The notes below the pieces were generated by a model that worked only from the letters and a program-made list of their open reading frames with translations, was not told where the DNA came from and searched no databases. This document shows positions 7,820 to 15,717 of a DNA stretch of 18,434 bases, piece after piece. Each line of letters begins with the position of its first letter. Position 1 is the stretch's first letter. A program made the translations under genes and the position numbers. Source of the DNA: CALCCV01 sp964388665 (GTDB taxonomy: Bacteria > Bdellovibrionota > Bdellovibrionia > Bdellovibrionales > Bdellovibrionaceae); the NCBI GenBank assembly GCA_964388665.1, contig CAYMBJ010000075.1, positions 1-18,434 on the forward strand. Reading direction: 5' to 3'.

Positions 7820-10138
7820 ATGGGAAGAGCAGTCAACGGCCTAAACAATGCTAAGCGTCCGCGAAAAAAGAAGACAGAGCGAAAGGCCAGGAAAAAAGCA
7901 GAATTGCTTGCTGAGGCAAAACTCAGCAAAAATAAGAAAAAATCTGAGCCTTTTGAGCAAAGATTTTTAAGTCGAGAACTGGGTTGGCTCGAATTCAATC
8001 GACGCGTACTTTTTCAAGCGGAAGATGAAAGAACTCCGCTCCTGGAACGGCTGCGCTTTTTGACAATTTCCAATACCAATCTGGATGAATTTTTTATGAA
8101 ACGCGTGGGCGGACTCAAACGCCAAGTTGCCGCCGACGTCTTGACTCGCACCGCTGATGGGCGAACGCCCCAAGAGCAACTCAATGCCATTCGCGCAGCC
8201 GTGTTGCCAACGATGATCACGCAAAATCGAATCTTTGAAAAACAAATCTGTCCACAGTTGGCCAAGGCCGGGGTTGTGATCAAACGATGGCATGAACTCA
8301 ATTCTGGCGAAAAAAAGACACTCACCGAGTTTTATATGAAGTCCGTGTTTCCGATTCTGACGCCTCTTAGCGTGGATCCAGGTCATCCTTTTCCTTTTAT
8401 TTCTAACCTGTCCACTTCATTGGGTGTGGTCCTGGCCACACCTGACCATGAAGAGAAATTTTTTGCCCGAGTAAAAGTGCCCGTAGTGCTTCCACAGTGG
8501 GTGCAACTGCACAAGCAAAGTGAAGTGTATGTGGCGCTGATTGATATCATTGCGGCGCATTTGGCGACCCTTTTCCCGCACATGAAGGTTCTTTCTACCA
8601 CTGCCTTTCGCCTAACGCGAAATGCGGAGTCTGACCGGGACGATGAAGAGGCCGAAGATCTGTTAGAGGCCATCGAAGAGGAACTGCGCCAGCGTCGCTT
8701 TGCCGAAGTGGTGCGACTGGAGCACAGCCCTCAACCCGACCCTTGGGTCCGCGAGCTATTGATTAAGGAGCTCGGGATTGAAGAAGAAGATGTTTATGAG
8801 CTGCCCTCTGATCTTGACTTTATGGACTTTAGCAATCTTGCAAACATTGGCATCAAGAGTTTGCACTTTCAACCCTTCAGTCCGTCATTACCAATTCCGT
8901 TTGGCGACGAGAGCCTTTCGATTTTTGACATCATCAAAGCCAAAGACCGACTCTTGCACCATCCTTTTGAAAACTTTGCTGAGACAGTAGAAAGATTTAT
9001 TCGCGAAGCTGCAGATGACCCCAAGGTTCTGGCCATTAAAATGACTCTCTATCGCACCGGTGATCGCAGTCCATTTATAAAATCATTGATTCGTGCTGCT
9101 GAAGAAGGAAAGCAGGTCGTTTGCCTGGTGGAGCTCAAAGCTCGATTTGATGAAGAACGCAATATTTATTGGGCGCAGGCATTGGAAAACGCCGGAGTTC
9201 ACGTGGTCTATGGCATCGTTGGTCTCAAGACTCACGCCAAAACAGCCTTGGTGGTGCGACAAGAGGCCGATGACATTCGCTGCTACGCTCACATAGGTAC
9301 GGGAAACTACAATGTTTCGACGGCAAGGCTCTATACAGATTTGGGCATTCTCACTGCAGACCCGCGTATAACGCTTGAGCTTGTGGAACTGTTTCATTTT
9401 TTAACGGGTCGGTCTTTGAAAAAAGATTATCAGCATCTTTTGGTCGCGCCTGTGAATATGTTCGAACGCTTTAAGAGTATGATTGCTCGCGAAGCTGAAC
9501 ACGCTAAGGCCGGTCGTCCCGCTCAGGTCATTGCAAAGTTCAACAATATGGAAGAGGACGGAATTGCCAACGCCCTATATGAATGCTCGGCTGCAAAGGT
9601 GCCAATCACCTTATTGATTCGCGGCTTCACTGGGATCAAACCCAGGACCCCCGGACTGAGTGAGTCGATAGAGGTGATTTCTATAATTGGTAGGTTTCTT
9701 GAACACTCCCGTCTGTTTTATTTTCGCAATGGTCAGGAGAACCCACTGGACGGAGAATTTTATTTGGGCTCTGCTGACTGGATGTATCGCAACCTCCACG
9801 CGCGTGTTGAAGTGGTTACCCCCGTTTATGATGCAGATTCACGTCGCCATCTCTGGGAGATTTTGCAGCTCTATATCAAGGATCAGCGGCAAGTTTGGGA
9901 TATGAGCTCAGATGGCAAGTACACTCTGCGAAATTCCAATGATCCTGGCGTTCATGAAGCACTCATACAGTACCACCGCCAAAGCGCATTAAAACCAACT
10001 GTCTTTACTACGGCCCTTGCTGAGCATGAAAGTGCTTATCAACGCTCCCAAGACTCCAGCCAGAGCAGTGATACACCCATCTCATCAAACGCTGTCCGTT
10101 TGGATTTTGAAAATAAAGACCCAAAGGGGACGCCATGA
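7820..10138 (+). CDS. ppk: Polyphosphate kinase (PPK1)
   Basis: PPK1 reversibly transfers the terminal phosphate of ATP to a growing polyphosphate chain. The 772-residue product has the N-domain start FLSRELGWLEFN (residues 49-60) and NTNLDEFFMKRV, then the head domain, and two phospholipase-D-like catalytic domains. The two histidines expected for the enzyme are present: His491 in YAHIGTGNYN (autophosphorylated site) and His629 in FLEHSRLF. LGSADWMYRN follows. It is longer than the E. coli enzyme (688 residues) because of a lysine-rich N-terminal extension (16 Lys/Arg among residues 12-41) and a C-terminal tail of about 65 residues rich in Ser and Gln. A short-spaced AGGGA precedes the ATG. 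The stop overlaps the next gene by 4 bases (ATGA). Confidence 0.96.
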   Translation: MGRAVNGLNNAKRPRKKKTERKARKKAELLAEAKLSKNKKKSEPFEQRFLSRELGWLEFNRRVLFQAEDERTPLLERLRFLTISNTNLDEFFMKRVGGLKRQVAADVLTRTADGRTPQEQLNAIRAAVLPTMITQNRIFEKQICPQLAKAGVVIKRWHELNSGEKKTLTEFYMKSVFPILTPLSVDPGHPFPFISNLSTSLGVVLATPDHEEKFFARVKVPVVLPQWVQLHKQSEVYVALIDIIAAHLATLFPHMKVLSTTAFRLTRNAESDRDDEEAEDLLEAIEEELRQRRFAEVVRLEHSPQPDPWVRELLIKELGIEEEDVYELPSDLDFMDFSNLANIGIKSLHFQPFSPSLPIPFGDESLSIFDIIKAKDRLLHHPFENFAETVERFIREAADDPKVLAIKMTLYRTGDRSPFIKSLIRAAEEGKQVVCLVELKARFDEERNIYWAQALENAGVHVVYGIVGLKTHAKTALVVRQEADDIRCYAHIGTGNYNVSTARLYTDLGILTADPRITLELVELFHFLTGRSLKKDYQHLLVAPVNMFERFKSMIAREAEHAKAGRPAQVIAKFNNMEEDGIANALYECSAAKVPITLLIRGFTGIKPRTPGLSESIEVISIIGRFLEHSRLFYFRNGQENPLDGEFYLGSADWMYRNLHARVEVVTPVYDADSRRHLWEILQLYIKDQRQVWDMSSDGKYTLRNSNDPGVHEALIQYHRQSALKPTVFTTALAEHESAYQRSQDSSQSSDTPISSNAVRLDFENKDPKGTP

Positions 10139-10638
10139 GGCTGTACTTAATTCGTCACGCCATCGCTGAAGAGCGAGAGGACTTTCGCAAGATCAATTCC
10201 AACGATGAACTGCGGCCATTGACAGAAAAGGGTGCCAAGAAATTCTTAAGATACTGTAGAAAAATGGAATCGCATTTGGATCCCATCGATTTTGTCGTAA
10301 GCAGTCCGTACATTCGCGCCACTGAAACTGCCGATATTCTGATAAAGAGCCTGGGGCTGGAGTCTTATGCGGAGGCACCAGAACTCGTGCCACAAAGTCC
10401 ACCCATTGCGTTTGCAAAATGGTTGCGCAATCACGCGCGCACCTACAAAGAAGTGGCGGCCATTGGCCATGAGCCCTTTTTGAGCCTTTTTGCCTCTTAC
10501 CTTTTGACCGGCCATGAATTGCCAATTTTAAGTTTTAAAAAGGGTGGCATGGCCTGTCTGGATATCGGCAGCTTCAGCGAAATGGGTCCCAGATCCGCGC
10601 ATCTGAGCTGGCTCATCTGCCCTAAAATATTTGATTAA
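10135..10638 (+). CDS. sixA: SixA-type phosphohistidine phosphatase (histidine phosphatase superfamily)
   Basis: The 167-residue protein belongs to the branch of the histidine phosphatase (phosphoglycerate mutase-like) superfamily that includes SixA, which removes phosphate from histidine residues of signalling proteins. The catalytic RH pair is Arg7-His8 in LIRHA; Arg61 in SSPYIRATETA and His112 in GHEP complete the phosphate pocket. It has no signal peptide and is cytoplasmic. The ATG overlaps the ppk stop (ATGA), with AAGGGGA just upstream, so the two genes are translationally coupled. Because Ppk works through phosphohistidine, the pairing may be functional. The 3' end overlaps the convergent hydrolase gene by 17 bp. 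Confidence 0.85.
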   Translation: MRLYLIRHAIAEEREDFRKINSNDELRPLTEKGAKKFLRYCRKMESHLDPIDFVVSSPYIRATETADILIKSLGLESYAEAPELVPQSPPIAFAKWLRNHARTYKEVAAIGHEPFLSLFASYLLTGHELPILSFKKGGMACLDIGSFSEMGPRSAHLSWLICPKIFD

Positions 10639-11602
10639 AAAATCCCCCAATGATCGAAAAACGCTGAAACACCAATTGAACAATGCTGGGAGAGTGCCCT
10701 CTCGAAAATTCGACAAATTGAGGTTCTCCTAGATCTTGCCAAAACTCCATCTGATATTCTGTTGAAACGACATCGTCGTTGGTGACTCTCATCAGAAAAA
10801 ACTTTTCTGTCGTAGCATCTGGGGTAAAAAAGAGTGCATCGTAGCGAATCTCTTGACGCAAGCGTCTCTCAAATTCAGAGACGTCATCTATTCCTTCGAG
10901 ATCCATTAGTTTTTCTCGGATTTCGGTAACCCTTGGGCTAGCCGAAGTGGCTACGACCCCAGCGAAATTGCCCGCCGCTGCCGCCAAAAACACTGCCTGC
11001 ACACGATCGTCCACCAATGCCAAATCAGCGCCAAGCACTCCTCCCAAACTAAACCCCAAAACGCCAAGTCTCTTTGAGTCGATACGCGGGTTTTGAGTCA
11101 TATAGTCCAAAATCGTGCGAAATCGAAACATCACTTGGGCGGTGAATTTGTCAAAATACTGAAAATCAGTGACTGCCTCAAGATCAGGAGTCACCTTAAA
11201 GAGCGGCACCAATGCAGCAATTCCTTGATGGCAAAGTGATGAAGACGCACGTTTCTCAAGAGCCGTCGAGCTTGCTAAGGTCGGCAACACGAGCACTGCA
11301 GGAACTCCGCTCTCGCCTCGAGGAATCTTGAACAGTACGCGAATCGTCTCCCATTTTGCCAAGACACGGTTGTAAACAGGTATCCACAAATAAGAAAGCT
11401 CGCATCGATCACCACTGTGAATTGGCCTTTCTCTGACCTCGCGATTTAAGGGAACATGAGACAGCTCTTCGATTCGTCGCTGTCGCTCTTCGCGTGAAAT
11501 ATCATAATAGGAATCCCGAGCTTGCGCAGTCAGTGGTAAGACAAAACTCAGGGTAAAAAAAGCGAACACCAGTTTTTTTATTCTTTCGTAGACAAAGCGC
11601 AT
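10622..11602 (-). CDS. Exported alpha/beta-hydrolase (dienelactone hydrolase-like)
   Basis: The 326-residue protein starts with a signal peptide (LVFAFFTLSFVLPLTAQA, cleavage near residue 28) and so acts in the periplasm or outside. The alpha/beta-hydrolase core has the nucleophile elbow GFSLGG (Ser185), an acid in VTNDDVV (Asp276 or Asp277) and His303 in SRGHSPS, a complete putative triad. Spacing resembles dienelactone hydrolase and acyl-peptide esterase relatives, but the substrate cannot be told from sequence. GGGGG lies 8 bases before the ATG at 11602. Two cysteines (Cys67, Cys124) might pair. It is downstream of ppx on the same strand with 181 bp between, and its 3' end overlaps sixA. 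Confidence 0.75.
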   Translation of the reverse strand: MRFVYERIKKLVFAFFTLSFVLPLTAQARDSYYDISREERQRRIEELSHVPLNREVRERPIHSGDRCELSYLWIPVYNRVLAKWETIRVLFKIPRGESGVPAVLVLPTLASSTALEKRASSSLCHQGIAALVPLFKVTPDLEAVTDFQYFDKFTAQVMFRFRTILDYMTQNPRIDSKRLGVLGFSLGGVLGADLALVDDRVQAVFLAAAAGNFAGVVATSASPRVTEIREKLMDLEGIDDVSEFERRLRQEIRYDALFFTPDATTEKFFLMRVTNDDVVSTEYQMEFWQDLGEPQFVEFSRGHSPSIVQLVFQRFSIIGGFFNQIF

Positions 11603-11654
11603 TCTTGTAACCCCCGATTATTTAATTTTAATAAAATTTCGATATTTTTGGACT

Positions 11655-11682
11655 AGGATACCAGCATTCATTTTTAAACAAA
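11655..11682 (-). promoter_or_regulatory. Weak candidate promoter of the hydrolase gene
   Basis: On the minus strand TATCCT (11655-11660) is preceded by TGG (extended -10), with TTTGTT (11677-11682) 16 bases upstream. It lies in the 181-bp gap between ppx and the hydrolase gene, about 53 bases from the ATG. Nothing else of note was seen in that gap. Confidence 0.3.
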
Positions 11683-11783
11683 AGCGGATCCGTGAAAGAT
11701 CGAAATCGCTGAGGAAAATTGACACTCCATACAAAAGTCCCACGGAATGTGAATCACGCTGGTTTCGCAGTTGAGATGAGCGA

Positions 11784-12710
11784 TTACAAAAATCGATCGT
11801 GCACCATCGACCACAAGATACCATCGCGCAGACCCACTTTGGGAATCAACACTCTGTGCGCATCCGTTTGGCGCAAGATCGCTTTGACCACAAGAATAGC
11901 CGGCACAATGACATCAGTTCGGTCTTTTCGAAGTCCCAGCATCTGTGTGCGCGAACCCAGCGGAATTTTTCGCACCTCTTTGCTCAGTAGGAAAAGTTCA
12001 TCCAGAGTTAAATAGTGTGCAGGCTTGCGATTGAGAATCCTGTCTTTTAGATCAGCCATGCAGTCCAAATTGCCACCTGTGCCAATACCAAAATCAAATC
12101 TTTCGTTCTTCGCATATTTCAATAAATACTCATTCAAGGGCAAGATCAACTCGCCAATCAAGATACCTATGTTTTCTTCGCTCAGATTTCTTCTTTCCAT
12201 CTCTTCGAGCACTCGCACTGTGCCCAGTGGAAAACTACGCGAGGCCATGATCTCCTGTCCATGCACCAAGGTGACTTCAACGCTGCCTCCGCCGACATCA
12301 ATCAAGACTGCCTTTTTGCCATAAAGGTCCACAACTTTTGAAACACCCAAGTGAATCAGGCGCGCCTCTTCTAAGCCATCTATTAATTCGAGATGAATTT
12401 CAGAACCGCTCTTGATTTTCTTAATGAATTGGGCGCTATTCTTTGACTCGCGGACGGCGCTCGTGGCAACGGCCCTTATCCAAGACACTCCGTGTGACTT
12501 AGCAGTAGCACGAAAGGTTCGTAGCGCCTTGTTGACTTCCTGAATCATCGGCTCTGATATTTTGCCATTGGCAAACACATCATGCCCCAGTCGCAAGGGG
12601 GCGCGCATTTTTCGTAAAATATGCAACCGCTGCTCAGAAAATTCGCCGATGATCATGCGAATGGCATTGGATCCCATGTCAATTGCGGCGATGACCTTTT
12701 TGTCCTGCAT
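11784..12710 (-). CDS. ppx: Exopolyphosphatase, Ppx/GppA family
   Basis: Family members release phosphate from the end of polyphosphate or convert pppGpp to ppGpp. The 308-residue protein is the short, two-domain actin-like form without the C-terminal HD-like domains of the roughly 500-residue E. coli Ppx. Visible motifs are AAIDMGSNAIRM (residues 8-19, phosphate loop 1), the glutamate pair in DGLEEARLIHLGV (catalytic Glu114/115), DVGGGSVEVTLV (138-149, loop 2), and FGIGTGGNLDCMA. AAGG lies six bases before the ATG. The nearby ppk favours polyphosphate as the substrate; the GppA alternative cannot be excluded. It is divergent from the outer-membrane protein gene. Confidence 0.9.
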   Translation of the reverse strand: MQDKKVIAAIDMGSNAIRMIIGEFSEQRLHILRKMRAPLRLGHDVFANGKISEPMIQEVNKALRTFRATAKSHGVSWIRAVATSAVRESKNSAQFIKKIKSGSEIHLELIDGLEEARLIHLGVSKVVDLYGKKAVLIDVGGGSVEVTLVHGQEIMASRSFPLGTVRVLEEMERRNLSEENIGILIGELILPLNEYLLKYAKNERFDFGIGTGGNLDCMADLKDRILNRKPAHYLTLDELFLLSKEVRKIPLGSRTQMLGLRKDRTDVIVPAILVVKAILRQTDAHRVLIPKVGLRDGILWSMVHDRFL

Positions 12711-12763
12711 AAAATACCTTGTGAATTATTTGGTGGGGGTGTCAACAGACTTCTTTTCAAATG

Positions 12764-12777
12764 TTCACGACTGTGAA
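12764..12777. promoter_or_regulatory. Small perfect dyad between ppx and the outer-membrane protein gene
   Basis: TTCAC-gact-GTGAA lies in the 107-bp divergent intergenic region, 41 bases upstream of the ATG at 12818. It is short enough to be chance but well placed for an operator. I could not find a convincing Pho box (two CTGTCAT-like repeats 11 bp apart) in this region. Confidence 0.3.
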
Positions 12778-12817
12778 TACACTATGTCTTTATCATGGCT
12801 CACAAATAAGGACTGAA

Positions 12818-14143
12818 ATGAAAGCTTTTGAAATGCTCGCTATCGCTATCACTGCCTGCAGTGCTTTTGTTTGCCCCCGCTTTGCGCTTGCATATCAATC
12901 TCTTGCGCAAAGCCCGCCCGCTAGGCTCACCGAGCCTACGACGGAGATCCCTCCCGATATCTCAACGGAGCAAAGCTTCGACCTAAGCACCGGAGAAAAT
13001 TCAACGACAGAGGCAAGTCCAAATACAGATCTCAACACAAATTCAAAAGACCTAGACACACTTGGCGAGAAAGATTCACCGAGTACAATGGAGGCGACAG
13101 CCTCCGATGATTCATCGGCGTCAAATGATCCGAACACATCGGCACAAGAACCACCTGAGCCTCTGTTTTCGGTTCATTTAAAGGCCACGTTTATAGTGAG
13201 TGCCTACCAATTTCCGACTTCTAAGCGAGGAGTGATCAGCTTTGGCCTTCCCCACCTTTCCCTCAATAGTCACTGGAGCCCCAATCCAGAGACACGCGCC
13301 AGTAGCGAAATTTCCTATGGAAAAATCACTGATAACGCTGAGCCCAGCCTATACTTTCGGCAACTGTATGTAAATCTTCGGACTTTTGCTGAATCGGAAA
13401 CTAAATTGGGACTGCAGCTTCACCCTCTCTTAATGAATCATGACGAACATTTTCGCCTTGTCGCGCTAGGTAATTCTGGATTGCCGCTGCTTTTTCGCTA
13501 CAAATACCTATTGGAGCGCGATCTCGGGCTGACTTGGAAAGTTCCAGTCTTAGGAGAATGGCAGTTTTTTGTCGGCTCAGGAAAAGGACTGCAAACAGAG
13601 CAGCAAAACTTTTCCAAAGAGGCGGCTGTGCTCTGGTCCATTCCTTTGAGCGCGCACTGGCAAGTGCAATTGAGTCATGCCGGCAGCCTCTTCAGGGACG
13701 CCGAAACAGATTATCAACCCTCACAGAGAAACTCTTTGCGCTTGGCGTTTAACGACGAGTATTGGAGCTGGTCGCTGGAGTCAGGCACCACCCGTGACGA
13801 TGGCTCAGCCATGCTCGCTGATGGCCTGGCAGATGGAGTTGACAATTCTATTCTTAGCGGTGAAGTCAACGAGGGAAAATTCAATGAGGCATTTTTGCGC
13901 TACCATGGTCCTTCCTGGTTCGCCCAACTTGGCGGCTTCTATTTGCAGACCAGCCAACTGGCAAATCTGGATGTATCTGGTGCATCATTGGGCCTGGGCC
14001 GGGCCGATACAAATGGCAGCTCTTGGGGAGTAGTTTATAATTTCTCGAAGAGATCGGAAGACCATTCGTTAAAGTCTCTGCAAGAAGATCAAATCACAAT
14101 TTACTACACTGTCTCTGGAGCTTTTGATAAAGCGCGGCAATAA
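12818..14143 (+). CDS. Putative outer-membrane beta-barrel (porin-like) protein
   Basis: No exact family is recognised. I start at the ATG at 12818, five bases after AAGGA, because it gives a good signal peptide (MKAFEMLAIAIT...FALA); an ATG 19 codons upstream lacks these features. The product is 441 residues. After the signal comes an unstructured segment of about 80 residues (roughly 30-110), rich in Thr, Ser, Pro, Asp and Glu. The rest has alternating polar/hydrophobic strands rich in Tyr, Trp and Phe (ASSEISYGKI, YFRQLYVNLRTF, WQFFVGSGKG, SWGVVYNFSKR), the look of a 12-18-strand barrel. The C-terminus does not end in the usual Phe. Placement between ppx and phoU suggests phosphate-related uptake, but that is inference. 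Confidence 0.65.
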   Translation: MKAFEMLAIAITACSAFVCPRFALAYQSLAQSPPARLTEPTTEIPPDISTEQSFDLSTGENSTTEASPNTDLNTNSKDLDTLGEKDSPSTMEATASDDSSASNDPNTSAQEPPEPLFSVHLKATFIVSAYQFPTSKRGVISFGLPHLSLNSHWSPNPETRASSEISYGKITDNAEPSLYFRQLYVNLRTFAESETKLGLQLHPLLMNHDEHFRLVALGNSGLPLLFRYKYLLERDLGLTWKVPVLGEWQFFVGSGKGLQTEQQNFSKEAAVLWSIPLSAHWQVQLSHAGSLFRDAETDYQPSQRNSLRLAFNDEYWSWSLESGTTRDDGSAMLADGLADGVDNSILSGEVNEGKFNEAFLRYHGPSWFAQLGGFYLQTSQLANLDVSGASLGLGRADTNGSSWGVVYNFSKRSEDHSLKSLQEDQITIYYTVSGAFDKARQ

Positions 14144-14263
14144 TTAGCGCCCGCTGACCCAAGTATCTAAAATTTTTGCAGATAAAAGCCTTGAAATTCT
14201 TTGAACTGAAATCAAGACTGAAGCATTGGGTTTTTATGGCCCTCGACATAACTCTGTTGAAAA

Positions 14264-14300
14264 CCTAACAAAATCAAATTTTGTTAGGCTGCAGAGCCTA
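14264..14300 (+). promoter_or_regulatory. Overlapping hairpins in the phoU leader
   Basis: A perfect 10-bp inverted repeat, CCTAACAAAA-TCAAA-TTTTGTTAGG (14264-14288), is followed by a second one, TAGGCT-GCAG-AGCCTA (14285-14300), that reuses its last four bases (TAGG). The two stems cannot form together. The second ends at the base before GGATAAG, 18 bases ahead of the phoU ATG. No T-run follows the first, so it is not a simple terminator. It could be an operator or a leader switch. Confidence 0.5.
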
Positions 14301-14317
14301 GGATAAGAAATGGAGCA

Positions 14318-14995
14318 ATGGTGGAAAGAATAATCGATACCCAGCTAGATGAGCTAAAAACGCTAATCCTTGTTATGGGTGGTCAGGTTGAAAAGGCCTT
14401 GAGTGAAGCAATGGCAGCGCTGGCCACGCGCAATCCACAAAGGTTTACCAATGTGCACACCATTGAAAAGAAAATCAATGAAGATCATCTTCGTGTCGAT
14501 CAGGCCTGTATCCATATTTTGGCGCGCCAAGGCCCCGTTGCTGGTGATCTGCGATTGATTTTAGCAATCATCAAAATCAATACTGACCTTGAAAGAATGG
14601 GCGATCAGGCCACCAATATCGCCTACACAGGACGCGACTATCTTTCGCGACCCACAAATGCCTCCGTGGAACCCGTCACCAGAATGGCTGAACTTGTAAA
14701 AGTGATGGTCAAAGAATCTTTGGATTCCTTTGTCCGTGGTGATTTGGTATTGGCAAAAAAGATTCTTATGAATGACGACGAAGTTGATGAACTGAAGAAT
14801 CAAATTTTTAAAGATATGATTGCACACATCAAAACACACCCCGATGAAGTTGAAGCCTCGTTGGATGTCATTTTGATCGCGCGCAATCTCGAAAGGCTGG
14901 GGGATCATGCAACCAACATTGCAGAAGACGTCATATTCGCCTTTTCCGGGCAAGATGTCAGGCACGGAGGAAACTTTGGACAACCGAACGGTTAA
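14318..14995 (+). CDS. phoU: Phosphate-signalling regulator PhoU
   Basis: PhoU links the phosphate importer to the PhoR sensor kinase and keeps the Pho response off when phosphate is plentiful. The 225-residue protein shows the two-fold three-helix repeat, each half carrying the metal-binding signature: DLERMGDQATNIAY and NLERLGDHATNIAED. Length matches the family (about 220-240). GGAG lies only two bases before the ATG, so the GTG codon right after it (spacing five) is a possible alternative start. phoB begins inside its 3' end. No pst genes are seen next to it, although in most bacteria phoU follows pstSCAB. Confidence 0.93.
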   Translation: MVERIIDTQLDELKTLILVMGGQVEKALSEAMAALATRNPQRFTNVHTIEKKINEDHLRVDQACIHILARQGPVAGDLRLILAIIKINTDLERMGDQATNIAYTGRDYLSRPTNASVEPVTRMAELVKVMVKESLDSFVRGDLVLAKKILMNDDEVDELKNQIFKDMIAHIKTHPDEVEASLDVILIARNLERLGDHATNIAEDVIFAFSGQDVRHGGNFGQPNG

Positions 14996-15683
14996 AGTTC
15001 TTGTTGTTGAAGACGAAAGGGAAATTCGCGAGCTCATGGCCTTGCACATACTAAGACAAGGCTTCCGTGTTGTTGAGTGTGCATCTAGTGAGGCCGGCTT
15101 AGAAGAGCTTCAGAAAGGCTCTTTTGATCTTCTTGTGGTGGATTGGATGCTGCCAGGCCTGAGTGGAATTGATTTGATTCGCAATCTACGTATGGACAAT
15201 CCGCTGTTGTCAATCCTGATGGTGACGGCGCGAACGGAACCTGAAGACATTGTGCAAGGCTTGGATGCAGGCGCCGATGATTATTTGCAAAAACCGTTTG
15301 AACCGAACGTATTTTTAGCACGAGTGAAGGCTCTTGTGCGCAAGAGTTTGGCCTTGAGCAAACCCAGCTCAGAACCGAAAGAAGTTTTGCATCATCTTGG
15401 ACTTGAGATCAACCACCGCACCTACGAAGTGAATCTGCATTCAAGACCTCTGCACTTGACTCCATCTGAATTCAAACTGCTCGCAGCAATGGTTCAGAAT
15501 GCTGGACGGGTCATGACACGAGATAGTCTTATAGGCAATATCCAGGGAGAAGGAATCAACGTGGTAGGCAGAACCATTGATACTCACGTATTTGGCCTTC
15601 GAAAAAAATTGGAAGAGTGGTCTGACAACATTGAGACCATTCGCGGTATTGGCTACCGAGTGCGCATATCTGAATCTCTTTGA
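14976..15683 (+). CDS. phoB: Phosphate response regulator PhoB (OmpR family)
   Basis: This is the transcription factor activated by PhoR. From the TTG at 14976 it is 235 residues. The receiver domain has the acidic pair in VVEDE (residues 10-14), phospho-acceptor Asp56 in VVDWMLPG, Thr84 in MVTAR and Lys106 in LQKPFEP. The C-terminal winged helix (about 140-233) includes LTPSEFKLLAAMVQNAGRV and GRTIDTHVFGLRKKL. I choose the TTG because GGAGG sits five bases before it; an in-frame ATG seven codons upstream (14955) lacks a good ribosome site. Either start lies inside phoU (20- or 41-bp overlap), so translation is coupled. OmpR-type regulators other than PhoB look similar; phoU and phoR alongside make PhoB the best call. 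Confidence 0.9.
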   Translation: MDNRTVKVLVVEDEREIRELMALHILRQGFRVVECASSEAGLEELQKGSFDLLVVDWMLPGLSGIDLIRNLRMDNPLLSILMVTARTEPEDIVQGLDAGADDYLQKPFEPNVFLARVKALVRKSLALSKPSSEPKEVLHHLGLEINHRTYEVNLHSRPLHLTPSEFKLLAAMVQNAGRVMTRDSLIGNIQGEGINVVGRTIDTHVFGLRKKLEEWSDNIETIRGIGYRVRISESL

Positions 15684-15717
15684 TTAATCTGCCTAAGCTG
15701 TGTTAGCGCTATAAGCA

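Noticed and set aside
12711..12817. Pho box upstream of ppx or the porin candidate
   Set aside because: Only single TGTCAAC/TTCACG-like words occur; no pair of CTGTCAT-like repeats with 11-bp spacing could be aligned.
12761..12817. Upstream ATG (12761) as start of the porin candidate
   Set aside because: It adds 19 residues that spoil the signal peptide and lacks a ribosome site, whereas AAGGA precedes the ATG at 12818.
14251..14272. Pho box CTGTTGA-N4-CTAACAA ahead of phoU
   Set aside because: Each half matches the enterobacterial consensus at only about 4 of 7 positions, which is near chance, and it overlaps the inverted repeat.
14264..14288. Rho-independent terminator after the porin candidate
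   Set aside because: The stem is A/T-rich and no run of T follows on either strand; a leader element or operator is more likely.
14561..15049. Minus-strand open frame across phoU/phoB
   Set aside because: It is the antisense of well-supported genes on the plus strand and has no recognisable domain.
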